Shown here in pieces: positions 11,803-22,713 of a stretch of DNA of 64,000 nt. How positions within the stretch are numbered: the first letter of the stretch is position 1; each line of letters begins with the position of its first letter. This DNA comes from Monocercomonoides exilis (taxonomy: Eukaryota > Preaxostyla > Oxymonadida > Polymastigidae). The notes under the pieces were generated by a model that worked only from the letters and a program-made list of their open reading frames with translations, searched no databases and was not told the origin of the DNA. The position numbers and the translations under genes are program-made. The stretch spans positions 621,001 to 685,000 of the forward strand of contig LSRY02000038.1 of NCBI GenBank assembly GCA_001643675.2, in the 5' to 3' direction.

Positions 11803-13255
11803 AAATTTTTAAAATAATTTTTGTAAAATTTTCCCATTAAATATTCATTTTTAAAGGTTTTTTCCCCTGCATCACACACTCATTTCCGATAAAAAATAAA
11901 TACGTAAATCAACACTATTCCATATTAACAATTGTAATATACATGAAATTTAGGAATTCCAGCATTCCCGTATTTTCAGCATATACCACATCAAATGCCA
12001 AAAAGGAGTTTTGCTGAGGAGAAAAAGCAAATCAGGCAAATGCACTTCTTGAAGAGAAAAGAATTCTAATTTTTCAATACAAAGCGAATTAAATTAAAAA
12101 ATGCAGGGAATGTTTATGTGCATATGCATGAATGATTCTGTTATTTGTCTTATTTTTCTGTTTTCTGTTTTCATTCGTGATGACTTTCAGGATTGTTAAA
12201 GAAGAAAGAACTGAAAAAGCAAAAAATCAAAAGGAATTGATGATTCAAAGCAAAATGCACTCAAACGGAATGAGGACATCGAAAACATGTTTCATTGCAA
12301 AATGAGTCAACAAGGAAAATTTGTCAAGTCCATCACCAACATCAAAAAATACAGGGTTCGACAGCTGGAGGAATAACAATAATGACTGATACTAACCTCA
12401 ATCTTTGGTGTTATTAGGCTTTATACAGAAAAGCAGTTTGGATTCAATTGCATGATGATTGGATTGAAAAGGCACAAAAGTCAGCTGTGCTCATGAGCTG
12501 AATCTGGATGAAAGCGAGCAAATAACATTATTTTCAATTAGTAAAAATACTTGAAGTTATAAATCAGAGAATTCAGCAACTGTTTTCAAAGAAAAAAGAG
12601 ACCTGAAGGGAATTTTGATTCATTGTCCGAGAAATCCTTTTGCACAAACGCAATCTTCATTCAGTCAATCAGAATCTCTTCGCAGAGCTTTGTTGCCATA
12701 TCTTGTCACAATGGATAATAAATGTGAATTCAAATTCAAATTAATGGACTAATCAATCCTCCATTTTCCCCATAAAAGCCGCACAATCATCAGTGAAAAC
12801 GCCCACCATTTCACTCAAAATTCATTTGATTCTATCAGAATGTAACATCAGCAGCATCTTTATATTCGATCCATTATCTGCCCCTCATATCATTCAACTT
12901 TTGAAGTTGTTAAATCTGCTGAAAAGAAACAACTTGCAGTCGCAGCTGTTGCTAATTCTGTATGCATCGATGATGATCATTTGAAGGATTTATATTCAAT
13001 TTCATCATCATCATCATCATCATCTTATTTTTCTTCTTCTTCTTCCACTCCGAACTTCAATGCATGATCAACAAATAAAATGATAATAACCTATTGCTTT
13101 ATATTGATTGATGGTGGTGATCTTTCTCGGTTGATTTGCCTTTATGATCCGAATGTGGTTGTTATGTTTTGTCACGTGCAGAGCTGCAGGCAGAAGCGGT
13201 TGGGTATTTGAAAAAGCTTCTTGTGGCTGGTGAATCTAGGCAGTTGTCTCTTTGA
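11803..13255. other. intergenic stretch, no gene recognised
   Basis: AT-rich, with only short unconnected open frames and a short (CAT)n run near 13000-13020. Nothing else supportable. Confidence 0.45.
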
Positions 13256-13259
13256 TCAG

Positions 13260-13920
13260 CGTGTTTGGTATTCTTTATCAACTACACCATTCCCGAGGTG
13301 GAGAAGCGAAGATAAGAAGGCGGCAGAAGATGATCATCTATCATAAGCACCATCGATTAACCCTGCAGATGCATCGGTGGTGGCAGCTTCAAACACGTCT
13401 ACAGCAGCGATGGACAACATCGAAAGGCGGCTACCGATTTTGGAGCCAGAGGCGGCTGTGGTGGATGAAAATCACAGATAGTTGCTTCTGAGGGAGCAAC
13501 AGACGCTTCGAGGGATGTGTTGTGGAGCGGTGTGCGATGCTGTAAAGGGGTGTTGTACGTGTGCGTATTATGTGGCACTTTCAGCGATGCTTTCTGTTCC
13601 GCTGGTAGTTCAACTTCCGTAACTTGCAGTATTGGTGGACACGAAGTCGGGGAGCAAGCGGATCTTTGCAGCGCCAGACGTGAATGCGTTCCCGTCAATC
13701 TACAACCTATTTGACGCGTTGTTGCAGATATAGCGATTGTCTCAGTTAAAATATTTGGTGGTGAAGCTGGACGACGAAATGATGTGGTGAGGGATTGCAG
13801 TGTGTGAAGCGAGAAAGATTGTGGAGAAGGTGCTGGAGGAAAAGAAGCTGAGAAAGAAGAAGCAGAAAAGAGAAGCAAAGAAAAAAAGAGAGAAGAGAAA
13901 AAAAGGAAAAGGAAAGTTTA
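13260..13920 (+). pseudogene. strongly decayed paralogue of the gene at 440-2536
   Basis: Read in the matching frame, this stretch gives ADASVVAASNTSTAAMDNIE, then ALSAMLSVPLVVQLP, KSGSKRIFAAPDVNAFPSIY, and VVKLDDEMMW followed by IAVCEARKIVEKVLEEK, closely paralleling the minus-strand copy. At least four in-frame stops interrupt it: TAG after DENHR, TAA after QLP, TAG after LLQI and TGA after EMMW. It ends in a Lys-rich run encoded by an AG-rich microsatellite (13845-13915). It shares the break-prone segment before ALSAML with the other copy, so both may descend from an already damaged gene. Confidence 0.75.
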
Positions 13921-13924
13921 AAAG

Positions 13925-14895
13925 TATTCAAAAAGTGGAAGCTGACTTGAGTAGATGATTGGAGAAGAAAAGGAAGATGATCAGAGGTGATTGAGCAACA
14001 TCTGGGCAGGAATTAAACTGAGGCAGAGGTTCCGAGGCAGGAAATGATATTTTTCCTTTATTTTCACAGCATACACTACAAAAATCCATTGAAAAGCCAA
14101 TTTTCCTCAGAGGAGTTAGAATTGTTGCATTCTTTGAAAACATCAAGTTCATCCTCACTTCTCCCTCATCATCGTAGACAGATCATTTTCACAGCCTCCT
14201 CCAATTTGTTCTCTTTGACTTTCTCAACTTCAAATCACAGAAATGCTCATTTGATTATCAAAATGCCAAAGTGAATTTTTGGTCACATTGGCAAATGATA
14301 AAAAAAAAAAAGAAAAGAAGATGATTTAAATTGAGATTTTCTTTGATGATAAAAAGAATTAAGCAAAAATTGGTGAATAATTTAGAAAAATAAAAAAATA
14401 ATAAAACTTTGAAACGAACAGCTTCAATTGTTCAACTGAAATGAAAAAACAATCGAAAACAAATCGAAAAGAGATCAAAATGAGATATCTTTGAAGCATG
14501 TCCAACCATCTGCCAATAGAGCAAAAGCAGCTTCAAAGAAAGAATGAACGAATGAAAAGTCATGTTTTTTTGTTATGTTGTGGAATTGTCTTTATTGGCA
14601 TGTTCTCAAATCTGTTCATTCAAGGCTTCACAAATAATATCTTCAGTGCAAATGAAACAAACCTTCTTGCCGAATTATCAGTCTTCTTCCATTTCTGGCG
14701 AAACAACTTCAACGCTTACCATCTCGCATCAATGTTTAACTGCAATGCATCTTTTCATTAATGATGACAATTGATCTCATTTCAATCAATAACTCTCATT
14801 ATTCCCTCCCTATTCTATCCTCATCGTTAAGTGTATTTTCTTTCCAGTTCTGTTCTGATGCTTCTGTAATATTTCTTTGATCAAATTCATTGTCT
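13925..14895. other. interval with one doubtful small ORF
   Basis: The ORF at 14498-14761 (87 aa, plus) has one hydrophobic stretch (FLLCCGIVFIGMFSNLFI) that could be a membrane segment, but no homologue comes to mind and no splice partners are visible. I do not call it a gene. The rest is AT-rich without coding signal. Confidence 0.3.
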
Positions 14896-14898
14896 CTA

Positions 14899-15738
14899 TC
14901 ATTTCTTCATCGTCATCTGCTGTATCATTGGCTTCATCATCAATTTTATCGAGGCAACCGATTCGTCACACTTCATCCACTCTGGCACTTCACTTCCAAT
15001 ATATATTTTCCAATAATCTATAATCGTTTTCTCATCCTTATCTTTAAATTTATTGTTGTGCCTCATCCATTCTGGAGGTTCAGTTTCAGTGAATTGGATC
15101 CAGTGCATGGCCATTGTCCTTCCGTACTTATCTGTAATTGTAATTTCATGCTTCATCCACTCAGGCGGCTCTGTCTTTTTCTCAGAAATCCACTTCATCG
15201 CAAATGTCCTTCCATCCTTGTTGCCTTCCGCGTTATCCATTAACATCCACAATGGAGGTTTTGCTCGAACATTATCTATTCACAGAATCGCTGTTGTTTT
15301 CCCTTCCTTATTACCAAATTCGTGGCTAAGCCTCATCCACTTGGGAGGTTCTGTCTTCACATTCGCAATCCACAACACTGCCATTGTTCTCCCTTCCTTG
15401 TCATTAAGCCTTATATCGTGTCTCATCCATTCTGGTGGTTCTGTTTTCACTTTCTCAATCCACAACATGGCCATTGTTTTTCCAAGAATATCTGCAAGAA
15501 TATTACTGTGCCTCATCCAATTTGGTGGTTCTGTCTTCACATTTATAATCCACAGCATCGCCATTGTGCATCCGTTATAATCCGAGATCGAAGCTTCATG
15601 TCTTATTTCCCATGATGGAACTGATTTCTTCTCAGAAATCCATCTCATTGCTTTCGTTCTTCCAATCGCGTCCTTTTTCAATGCAAGACGCTGTAAACTA
15701 AGATTATAATGGATATGTTGTCTATTATCCACAGACAT
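14899..15738 (-). pseudogene. tandem ~30-residue repeat protein (ankyrin-like), one nonsense codon
   Basis: From ATG 15738, a 278-codon frame is interrupted once, by TGA at about codon 153 (near 15280). It contains about eight tandem units of ~30 residues with consensus D..G.TMAMLWI...KTEPPEWMRH...... (for example DKEGRTMAVLWIANVKTEPP). The TGA falls exactly where every neighbouring unit has the conserved Trp of the LWI motif, so it is a TGG-to-TGA change with the frame otherwise kept. The D..G.T.AM pattern resembles degenerate ankyrin repeats with an inserted PPEWM motif. I recall similar repeats in trichomonads, but the assignment is tentative. Stop read-through or a sequencing error cannot be excluded. 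Confidence 0.65.
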
Positions 15739-15739
15739 T

Positions 15740-16268
15740 TCAATTAATGAATTCTATCTGCAATAGAAGTCGAGAAAATTAAAATTGTTCGAAAATGGTG
15801 TTTTCAGAATATATTATGTATTCGATCATAATTGAATAATATTTTTTTGAAGTTGGTTTTTTTTATCTGAAAAATTTTAAAAAAATATATTTTTATCATA
15901 TCATTTGTTAGTCATTCCAAAAATAATTTGTGAATCAAAATGAAAAGCGTAATTTTGAAAAATAACAAAATTGTGAATAATTAAGTAAGTTTTATTTTCT
16001 TCTTGTGCGGTTGTGTATTTTGTTTTGTATTAGCAACTCTCTGCAAAATCATTACCTCTAACATTCGCAACATTAATTTTCTCTGTTAAATTTCATCTGT
16101 TGTCTGTCTGATTGATTCACCCATTCACTTCCAGTGCGCCAAAAAGGCAGGAACTTCGCAATAGAGTCAGAAGATACCATGTGCTTGAACAAAACATCTT
16201 ATTAACACACACACACAGACAGACAGACAGACAGATATATACACACGCACAAATGGACGTGTAGAGAA

Positions 16269-16299
<31 letters not shown>

Positions 16300-17310
16300 A
16301 AGAGAAAGAGAAAGAAGAGAAAAAAGAAGGAGAAGAAGAAGAAGAAGAAGAAGAAAGGAAGAAAAAGAGGAAGCTGATGATCAGGAAGAAGAGGAAGAAG
16401 GAGGAGAAGGAGAAGGCGAAGAGGAAGAAGAAGAATCAATTGAAGAAGAAGAAGAGGAGGAGGAGAAGGAAGAAGAAGAAGAAGAAGAAGAAGAAGAAGA
16501 AGAAGAAGAAGAAGAAGAAGAAGAAGAAGAAGAAGAAGAAGAAGAAGAAGGATGAAGAGGAGAAGGAAAGAAATTTGAAGAAGAAGAAGAAGAAGGAAAT
16601 GAAGAAGAGGAAGAGGAAGAAGAATAAGGAGTAGTAGAAGAATCGTATATTCTGAGTATGGAATCTCCACATTTGAGTTTTTTTCAGGCTAATTGGCGAG
16701 AATGCGAATTGAAGCTAATGGAACGATCTAGTGACGATAATAATAATAGTTGTCCGTGTGAAACAAAGCATTCTTCAGAAATGAACCATTCTAACAAATT
16801 GAAACTTCAAAATATCGTTTTTTTTTCTCATTTTTTTTAATTTTATTTATTCATTTTCAGAACAATGGTTTGTTGAAGCTCTACAAAATTCTTCACTGAT
16901 AGTTTAGTCTTCTTCTTCTTTTAATTTCTCTTTTTCCACGAAACATTTTGATGTCTCATCTGAATCCTTTCCTTATATATTCTGTGCATCAGCTTTCACT
17001 TAACAAATACATTTTCATGCTCCAAATGAACCATCTCCATTCCGTTTATTCTTTCTTTGTCCTCACTTCATTCTTCCTTTCTGCTTCCCTCTCTGCCCAA
17101 CTTCACTGTTTCTCATGAAACATCTCCATATTTTTTATCTCAAATTCCTTCGGGTTCTTTCTGATGTTATCATTCGCAATCTCTTCAAATTCTTCTGTTC
17201 TTCTTTATTGATTTCCCCATTGTCAGATCAAATCAATTGAGACAATCTGCACAATCAATTCCATTATCAAAATAAAGGCAATCTTGACACGCATTGAGCT
17301 TGCTTTGTTT
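15740..17310. other. gene-poor interval dominated by simple repeats
   Basis: Apart from the microsatellite block (16198-16640) this stretch is AT-rich with no recognisable gene. Open frames in it are translations of the repeats (poly-Lys, poly-Leu, poly-Phe). Confidence 0.5.
16198..16640. repeat. compound microsatellite: (AC)n, (AGAC)n, (GAAAGA)n, (GAA)n
   Basis: A run of about 440 bp moves from AC and AGAC repeats (16205-16235) to GAAAGA-type repeats (16265-16320) and then mostly GAA triplets with GAG/AAG variants to 16640. One strand is almost pure purine over about 370 bp, which favours triplex (H-DNA) structures. Long open frames on it are repeat artefacts. Confidence 0.9.
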
Positions 17311-17316
17311 CTTCCT

Positions 17317-18860
17317 TCAACAGTTTTCCATGCCCTTTTGCTTCAGTTTCGCTTTTATTCTTTGAAATGAATGAGCCGATTGGTAACCAAACATCTGCAC
17401 TTCCATTGATAAGTTCACTGACATCTCAACCTCTGCTGGTGCCTCTCGAAGAATGCTCCCTTGTATTTCCCCAAAGGACTCCTTTTCCGATGCAAGCCCT
17501 TTTGCATCAAACTCGTATCGATGCAACAATTCTACTGTTCCGACAATTGTTTGAAGCCGGAAAAACAGATTGCAGTCCAAAAGGGGCTCCACCTGGAATC
17601 TGATTGCGACCTCGCTCATTTGCTTCTGCTTCATTTCCCACCTCGTGGGCGGAATGGAGTGTGGGTATGAAGAAGGGAGACAGCCTGTGGTGGTGAATGC
17701 CTGCAAGCGTGCATCCGCTGTCCAGCATCCACAGAGAGGTGTTGTCTTTCGCGCCGTCTCCCCCTTTCAAGCTCGCCAGCGTCAGCGACGCCCCATCGGA
17801 GCAGGCGATGTTCCGGCGGGCAGACGGATAGCTGCTGGCCGAAGGGCTGCTGCGGGCGGAGGGGCTGTTCCCCACAAACTTTGCATCGTCCATGCGGACA
17901 GTGCCTCCCGAGACAGACAGCGCTCCATCCGATGCGTTTGCCACCGTGAGATCGCTGATGGCTGCTGTTGTGTTGCACAGATGGACCAGCGATGCATTCC
18001 ACGAGCAGATGCTGTCTGCGCTGTTTCCGTTTCCATTTGCACTTTCAGCTGTTCCTGAGGGTGCTCCCTCAAACACACACATGGCCAGCGAGAGATCTGC
18101 TGCATTGCTCACACTCACAACGCTCCCCTGCTGTGCTTGTTCATTTGCCTCGTTGTTAGAGGATGGGTCACATTCCAAGCAGGTAAAGTTGGACAGGGCT
18201 ATGCGTGCAGAGGGGGAAGACGCAGAAAACACACAAAGCCGAAGGAGGTACTGATACTGGTGCCGGAGCCTGTGTTTGTGCAGTTGCGGAAAGACGAGCC
18301 GGAAAAGGCAATGTCTCCTGTGGTAGTGGCGGGGAGGCAGAGGATGACGCCCTGCGAAAACACCAGATGCTCGGCTGCCACACTGTGTACCGAAGCGCTC
18401 TGGTACTGGCGGAACTCGAAGGCGCTGGCTGACAGCTGGAGGTGCTGGAGGTGCTGGAGGTTTATGTTTGAGAGGGCAACATGGTCGGCAGTGGAGAGGA
18501 GGAAAAACAGAAGAGAGAACGTGATGCGTTGGAAGGACAAGAAGTTGACATTCAGGTGGCCATTCTCGATGGCTAGCAAAGAGTAGTTGAGGAATGCTGG
18601 ATGCTCAGCTTGCTCTGTGGTTGACAAAATGGTAGAGGAAGCAAAATGAACAAAGAAGAGAAAAATGTGGCCATCGGTGTGGCGCACAACTGCGCTGCCT
18701 GTGTGCGAAAAGTACTGGTTGAAGAGGAAGTCGAGACGCTCAATCCGGACATTTGTGGATGTTGCGAAGATAACAGGGTAGCGCCGGATGAAGGAGTCAA
18801 AAAGGAAGAATGCAGAGTACGGGGTTCAGACAAGCAGATGCTCACGCTTGTTGCGCTGCA
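17317..18860 (-). pseudogene. right-handed beta-helix family gene broken by frameshifts
   Basis: Coding sequence continues across three frames. Segment 1 (about 18835-18225) reads RYPVIFATSTNVRIERLDFL, VALSNINLQHLQHLQLSASA, FSQGVILCLPATTTGDIAFS. Segment 2 (18232-17625) reads FSASSPSARIALSNFTCLEC, GSVVSVSNAADLSLAMCVFE, HLCNTTAAISDLTVANASDG. Segment 3 (to 17317) reads SEVAIRFQVEPLLDCNLFFR. The joins fit a 2-bp insertion in a GTGTGT run near 18222 and a 2-bp deletion near 17625, and an in-frame TGA precedes segment 1. The Ser/Ala/Gly-rich strands with N/D turns match beta-helix surface proteins. The C-terminal membrane helix found in intact relatives is missing. The changes are few, so the copy is probably young. 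Confidence 0.75.
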
Positions 18861-18899
18861 CATTTTTTGTGGTACTCTGGAAACTTCTTTGAATTAATT

Positions 18900-20155
18900 C
18901 CACTCAACTGCGACGCATTGCTAAGCTTTATTTTTCTCTCAGCTTTTTCCACTTGGGCTCTTTTATATTCTCAAATGGCTTGTTCCTTCTTGTTGAATGT
19001 TCTTTATCTTTAGGTGTTCCACATTCAAAATTAATTTTTGTAGCACAAAAATATTTCCTTCTGACAATTCAGAGATCGTTATAGATATGATTTGAAAAAG
19101 TTGACTCTATTGCAAATATATCAACTTTAAGGTGATTTTATAATAATTCCTGAAATAATAATACATTAATGAAAAAACAAATTACAGACTTCAATCTTAA
19201 TATTTTTTTTTGATTATTCGAACTATTTCGAGCAATATTTGTTTTTTCGAAACGTTATTATCCATTTTGAGCTCTGAATAATTCTGATTCAGTTTAAATT
19301 TAAATTGTAATCAGTATATTTATTATTTTGAAAAATAATCAAAGCAAAACTTGATGGTTTCATGAATTAACAATTGCAAAGTTGTTCAATCAAGAAAAAC
19401 ACATTTTTATTGAAAATTTGATATTAAAATTTTGATCAAAAAATATGATCCATAATTTTTTGATTCAAAAAATTTGTTTTGAAGAGGTTTGTAATGAACT
19501 TGCTAGCATTTTTGTGAAATATTGATTTTTTCATGAGAATTATGGAAACGGAGTGAAAAATAATTAACTTTCAAAGGTCAAATTTTTGATCTGCGGTGAC
19601 TTCTCATAAAAAAATACCCAAATGATTCAAATATTTATAGACAAATGAAGAAGAATATTTTTGGATGAAATGAATTTGGAAAAATCCTGTTGCAATAATG
19701 GATTGGCACATAATTCGAGAATTTGAAAAGAAGAAGATAATGGTTTCACACAACGAAGATTGAGGATTTGCAAATCAGAAATGCTGAGAGAAAGAATAAA
19801 AAAATAATAAAAGCTGGTGATGGTGAAGAGAAAAATGATAAATATGAATGAGAAGAAACATGTTGTTTTGATCTTGGATGGAAATGAAAATATCTCTTTT
19901 CTTTCTTTCTTTCTTTCTTTTTCATTTTCCACATCTTCATTTCTTCATTCGTCTGCCTCTTTTGAAACTCTAAATCTATTCAATTCCATTTTTGACTGTC
20001 ATCTCATATTCATTTTGTTAACATTCTATTCTGAGATTACGAAGCAAGAAATGCAATTGAAAAGAACATTTTTCTTCACAAATACACAATTTTCTCAGGG
20101 TAGAACATTCGCCACAAAGGACGAAAAGTCGAAATATCAGAATCATCAATTTCTC
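18900..20155. other. AT-rich interval, no gene recognised
   Basis: No supportable coding signal. A short (CTTT)n run lies at 19905-19920. Confidence 0.45.
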
Positions 20156-20159
20156 CAAC

Positions 20160-21162
20160 TCAACAAGGTCTTTGATTCAAGCTTATCAATGAATCTTCAT
20201 ACACTTCTTCCCCCAACAAGTCGAATATTTTTCTCTTAATTTCTATTCGCTGTACTTCCTTGCTTCCATCTTTCATCTTGCTTTTCAACAATCTTTTTAT
20301 GAACCGGAAATTATTGAAATGTTCTTTGATATGAGAATCATTTTCGTATGGATGTGTAATTTCCTCCAAAAACGTATTAACAGCCCCACTTCTTAACAAA
20401 TAGTCCACATGCTTTGCTTTGCTTCCGGTAAAATTATTACAAAAGTTGATCCAATTGAATATTTTACTCTACAATCCTTCGATAACCAAAATGCTCCAGT
20501 CATGCTTCCAACAAGTCCAACAAATTCTTTATTCCACACCTGAGATGATTCCAAGCAATTGTTAATCACTTCTATCCATTTATTTATGGAACATACTTCT
20601 TTCTTTTCAATTGAATACGGAACAGACTCCACTTCTCTCTTCCAATCCACATTTCTTGTTAGCTCTTCCAGCTCTCTTGTTGCCTCTCTCGCAAAACACA
20701 AATCATTCACAATCTCTTCTTCCAAATACTCATCGTAAAATAATCGGTCTATCAAAAACTTCCAATCAGATCAGCAGGCAAGATGTATCTGGTTGTTGTG
20801 TCCTTTAGAAATTTGATTATTTCCGTCACTTCTTTCACTTGCAGTACTTTCTGAATTATCTTTTTGGAGTAGAAAAAATATAATTAAATCAGAATCGACA
20901 AAGATGAAATTCAAACAGTCCATAGCTCAATTTTGATCAACGTATCCAAAGCAATTTCAACTTAATTTGGTTCTTCTTCACTTTTCTTATTGTTCAATGC
21001 AGCGCTCAACAAGCATGATGTGGATACAAAATAAAATCCCAGAAGCGATCTGCTTTGACAAGTTATACGATTGACCTTGTTTATATCAAATGGCAGCATA
21101 ACATTCTTTTCGTTATCAAACTTCTCCTCTTCAAAATAAATCACTTCCTCCATTTTTTTCAC
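20160..21162 (-). pseudogene. decayed member of the helical-repeat (ARM-like) family
   Basis: Pieces match the intact family members at 8.7, 22.7 and 25.1 kb in the right order. 21162-20962 gives the end of exon 2 (STSCLLSAALNNKKSEEE, compare ICVPCLLKVALHKEESEE). About 20870-20755 gives the start of exon 3 with a frameshift and a TGA after HLAC. 20755-20393 gives FLIDRLFYDEYLEEEIV and REATRELEELTRNVDWKRE. After another frameshift, 20408-20160 gives LLRSGAVNTFLEEI and the C-terminal EEVYEDSLISL. Several independent breaks show it is dead. Confidence 0.8.
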
Positions 21163-21273
21163 GAACGAAGAACCATCGTTTCTTCAAGGAAGAATCAAAG
21201 TTAAAAATGATTTGAGAAACATTCTTATTCTTGTAATTCAACTTTATTCTCGCAGAGGAAATTAATTTTGATA

Positions 21274-22347
21274 CATATTCTGAGGTTTTTCAATATTTGA
21301 GAAAGAATCAGGGTGATTTATAAACCCGAACATTTTTAATAACCCGGTTATTTTTTTTGTTCGTTGAAACAGAATAAATAGATTATAAAAATTAAAAAGG
21401 CAAACATTTATTTATATATTTAACTATTTTATGGCAGCACTAAAATTTTTTTGTTTCAATTTTAGTTTTTGATGAAGATCAAAGGAATTTTTAATTTATT
21501 TTTGATCATTTGTTTTGCTTGTTTTTGGGCAACTCTCTTTCTTTGTTTATTTTCAATTACAAGGTCATAAAACATACATAATGAAGTTTTATTATTCGAA
21601 ATGTTCTATGTTTTTATCTTTTTTTTCGAATGTTTTTCTCATTTCATCATTTTTGTCAAAAAATATGAAAAAGTGAAAATTTCTGAACTTTTATTTGATA
21701 TTGTGATATATACGTAACAATTTCATGTAAATATGATAAAATTGCATTGATACTCTTCATTATAAGTCATTTTAAATTAAATTGAAAACAAAATGAGCAT
21801 TTTTATCATTTTCAAAATTTGATTTGTACAATGAAAACAACAACATTTCACAAAGATTTTACAAGGTGATTGCTTAATGCAAACATTTTTCTTTTCATTC
21901 ACATCATTTTTATTATGAAAAAAATATTGAACAGCTCATAATTTTCACTTTTTCATATTTTTTGACAAAAATGATGAAATGAGAAAAACATTCGAAAAAA
22001 AAGATAAAAACATAGAACATTTCGAATAATAAAACTTCATTATGTATGTTTTATGACCTTGTAATTGAAAATAAACAAAGAAAGAGAGTTGCCCAAAAAC
22101 AAGCAAAACAAATGATCAAAAATAAATTAAAAATTCCTTTGATCTTCATCAAAAACTAAAATTGAAACAAAAAAATTTTAGTGCTGCCATAAAATAGTTA
22201 AATATATAAATAAATGTTTGCCTTTTTAATTTTTATAATCTATTTATTCTGTTTCAACGAACAAAAAAAATAACCGGGTTATTAAAAATGTTCGGGTTTA
22301 TAAATCACCCTGATTCTTTCTCAAATATTGAAAAACCTCAGAATATG
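21274..22347. repeat. long palindrome with two equal 407-bp arms
   Basis: Left arm 21274-21680 and right arm 21941-22347 are reverse complements of identical length, with no mismatch in the parts compared by eye. A 260-bp spacer separates them. About 35 bp inside each end lies CAGGGTGATTTATAAACCCG, whose GGGTGATTT start resembles the terminal repeats of the pogo-like elements at 27.9 and 57.2 kb. This suggests a non-autonomous element or an inverted duplication built on one. There is no coding content, and no clear target duplication at the outer ends. Confidence 0.9.
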
Positions 22348-22713
22348 AATCAAAAATTCAAAAACAAAGCATCCTTGTCTTTTTTTCATTGGAAATTATA
22401 TCCAATTGAATTATTAATATCCATGGGGATTAAAATGATTAATTTTCTTCAATCATTTTAACGAAATATCTTCAATCGGAATATTTATTGGTTTGATCAA
22501 ACTTTTCAAAAATCAATCTTTTCCGGTTTTATACATATTAGCTCGTTCGCTTCTTTTAGTTTTTCCAAACTCTGATTTTTGAACGATCAAAAAAGAATAG
22601 TGTACTATTTGTCTCTTTTTTACTTCATGAGATAATCAATGATATTTGTTTTCGTGTTATTTTTGAATTAACGAACTCTTTGATAGATCTTCAAATTTTA
22701 TATTTCACTGAGA

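Noticed and set aside
12350-12375. GGGTTCGA motif as a tRNA B box
   Set aside because: No matching acceptor, D or anticodon stems could be found around it.
15278-15282. TGA read as Trp
   Set aside because: Intact genes use TGG for Trp, TGA terminates the 39604 gene, and other premature TGAs fall where relatives have Gln (20.78 kb).
16167-16672. Poly-Lys, poly-Leu and poly-Phe open frames
   Set aside because: Pure products of the GAA-type microsatellite in three frames and both strands.
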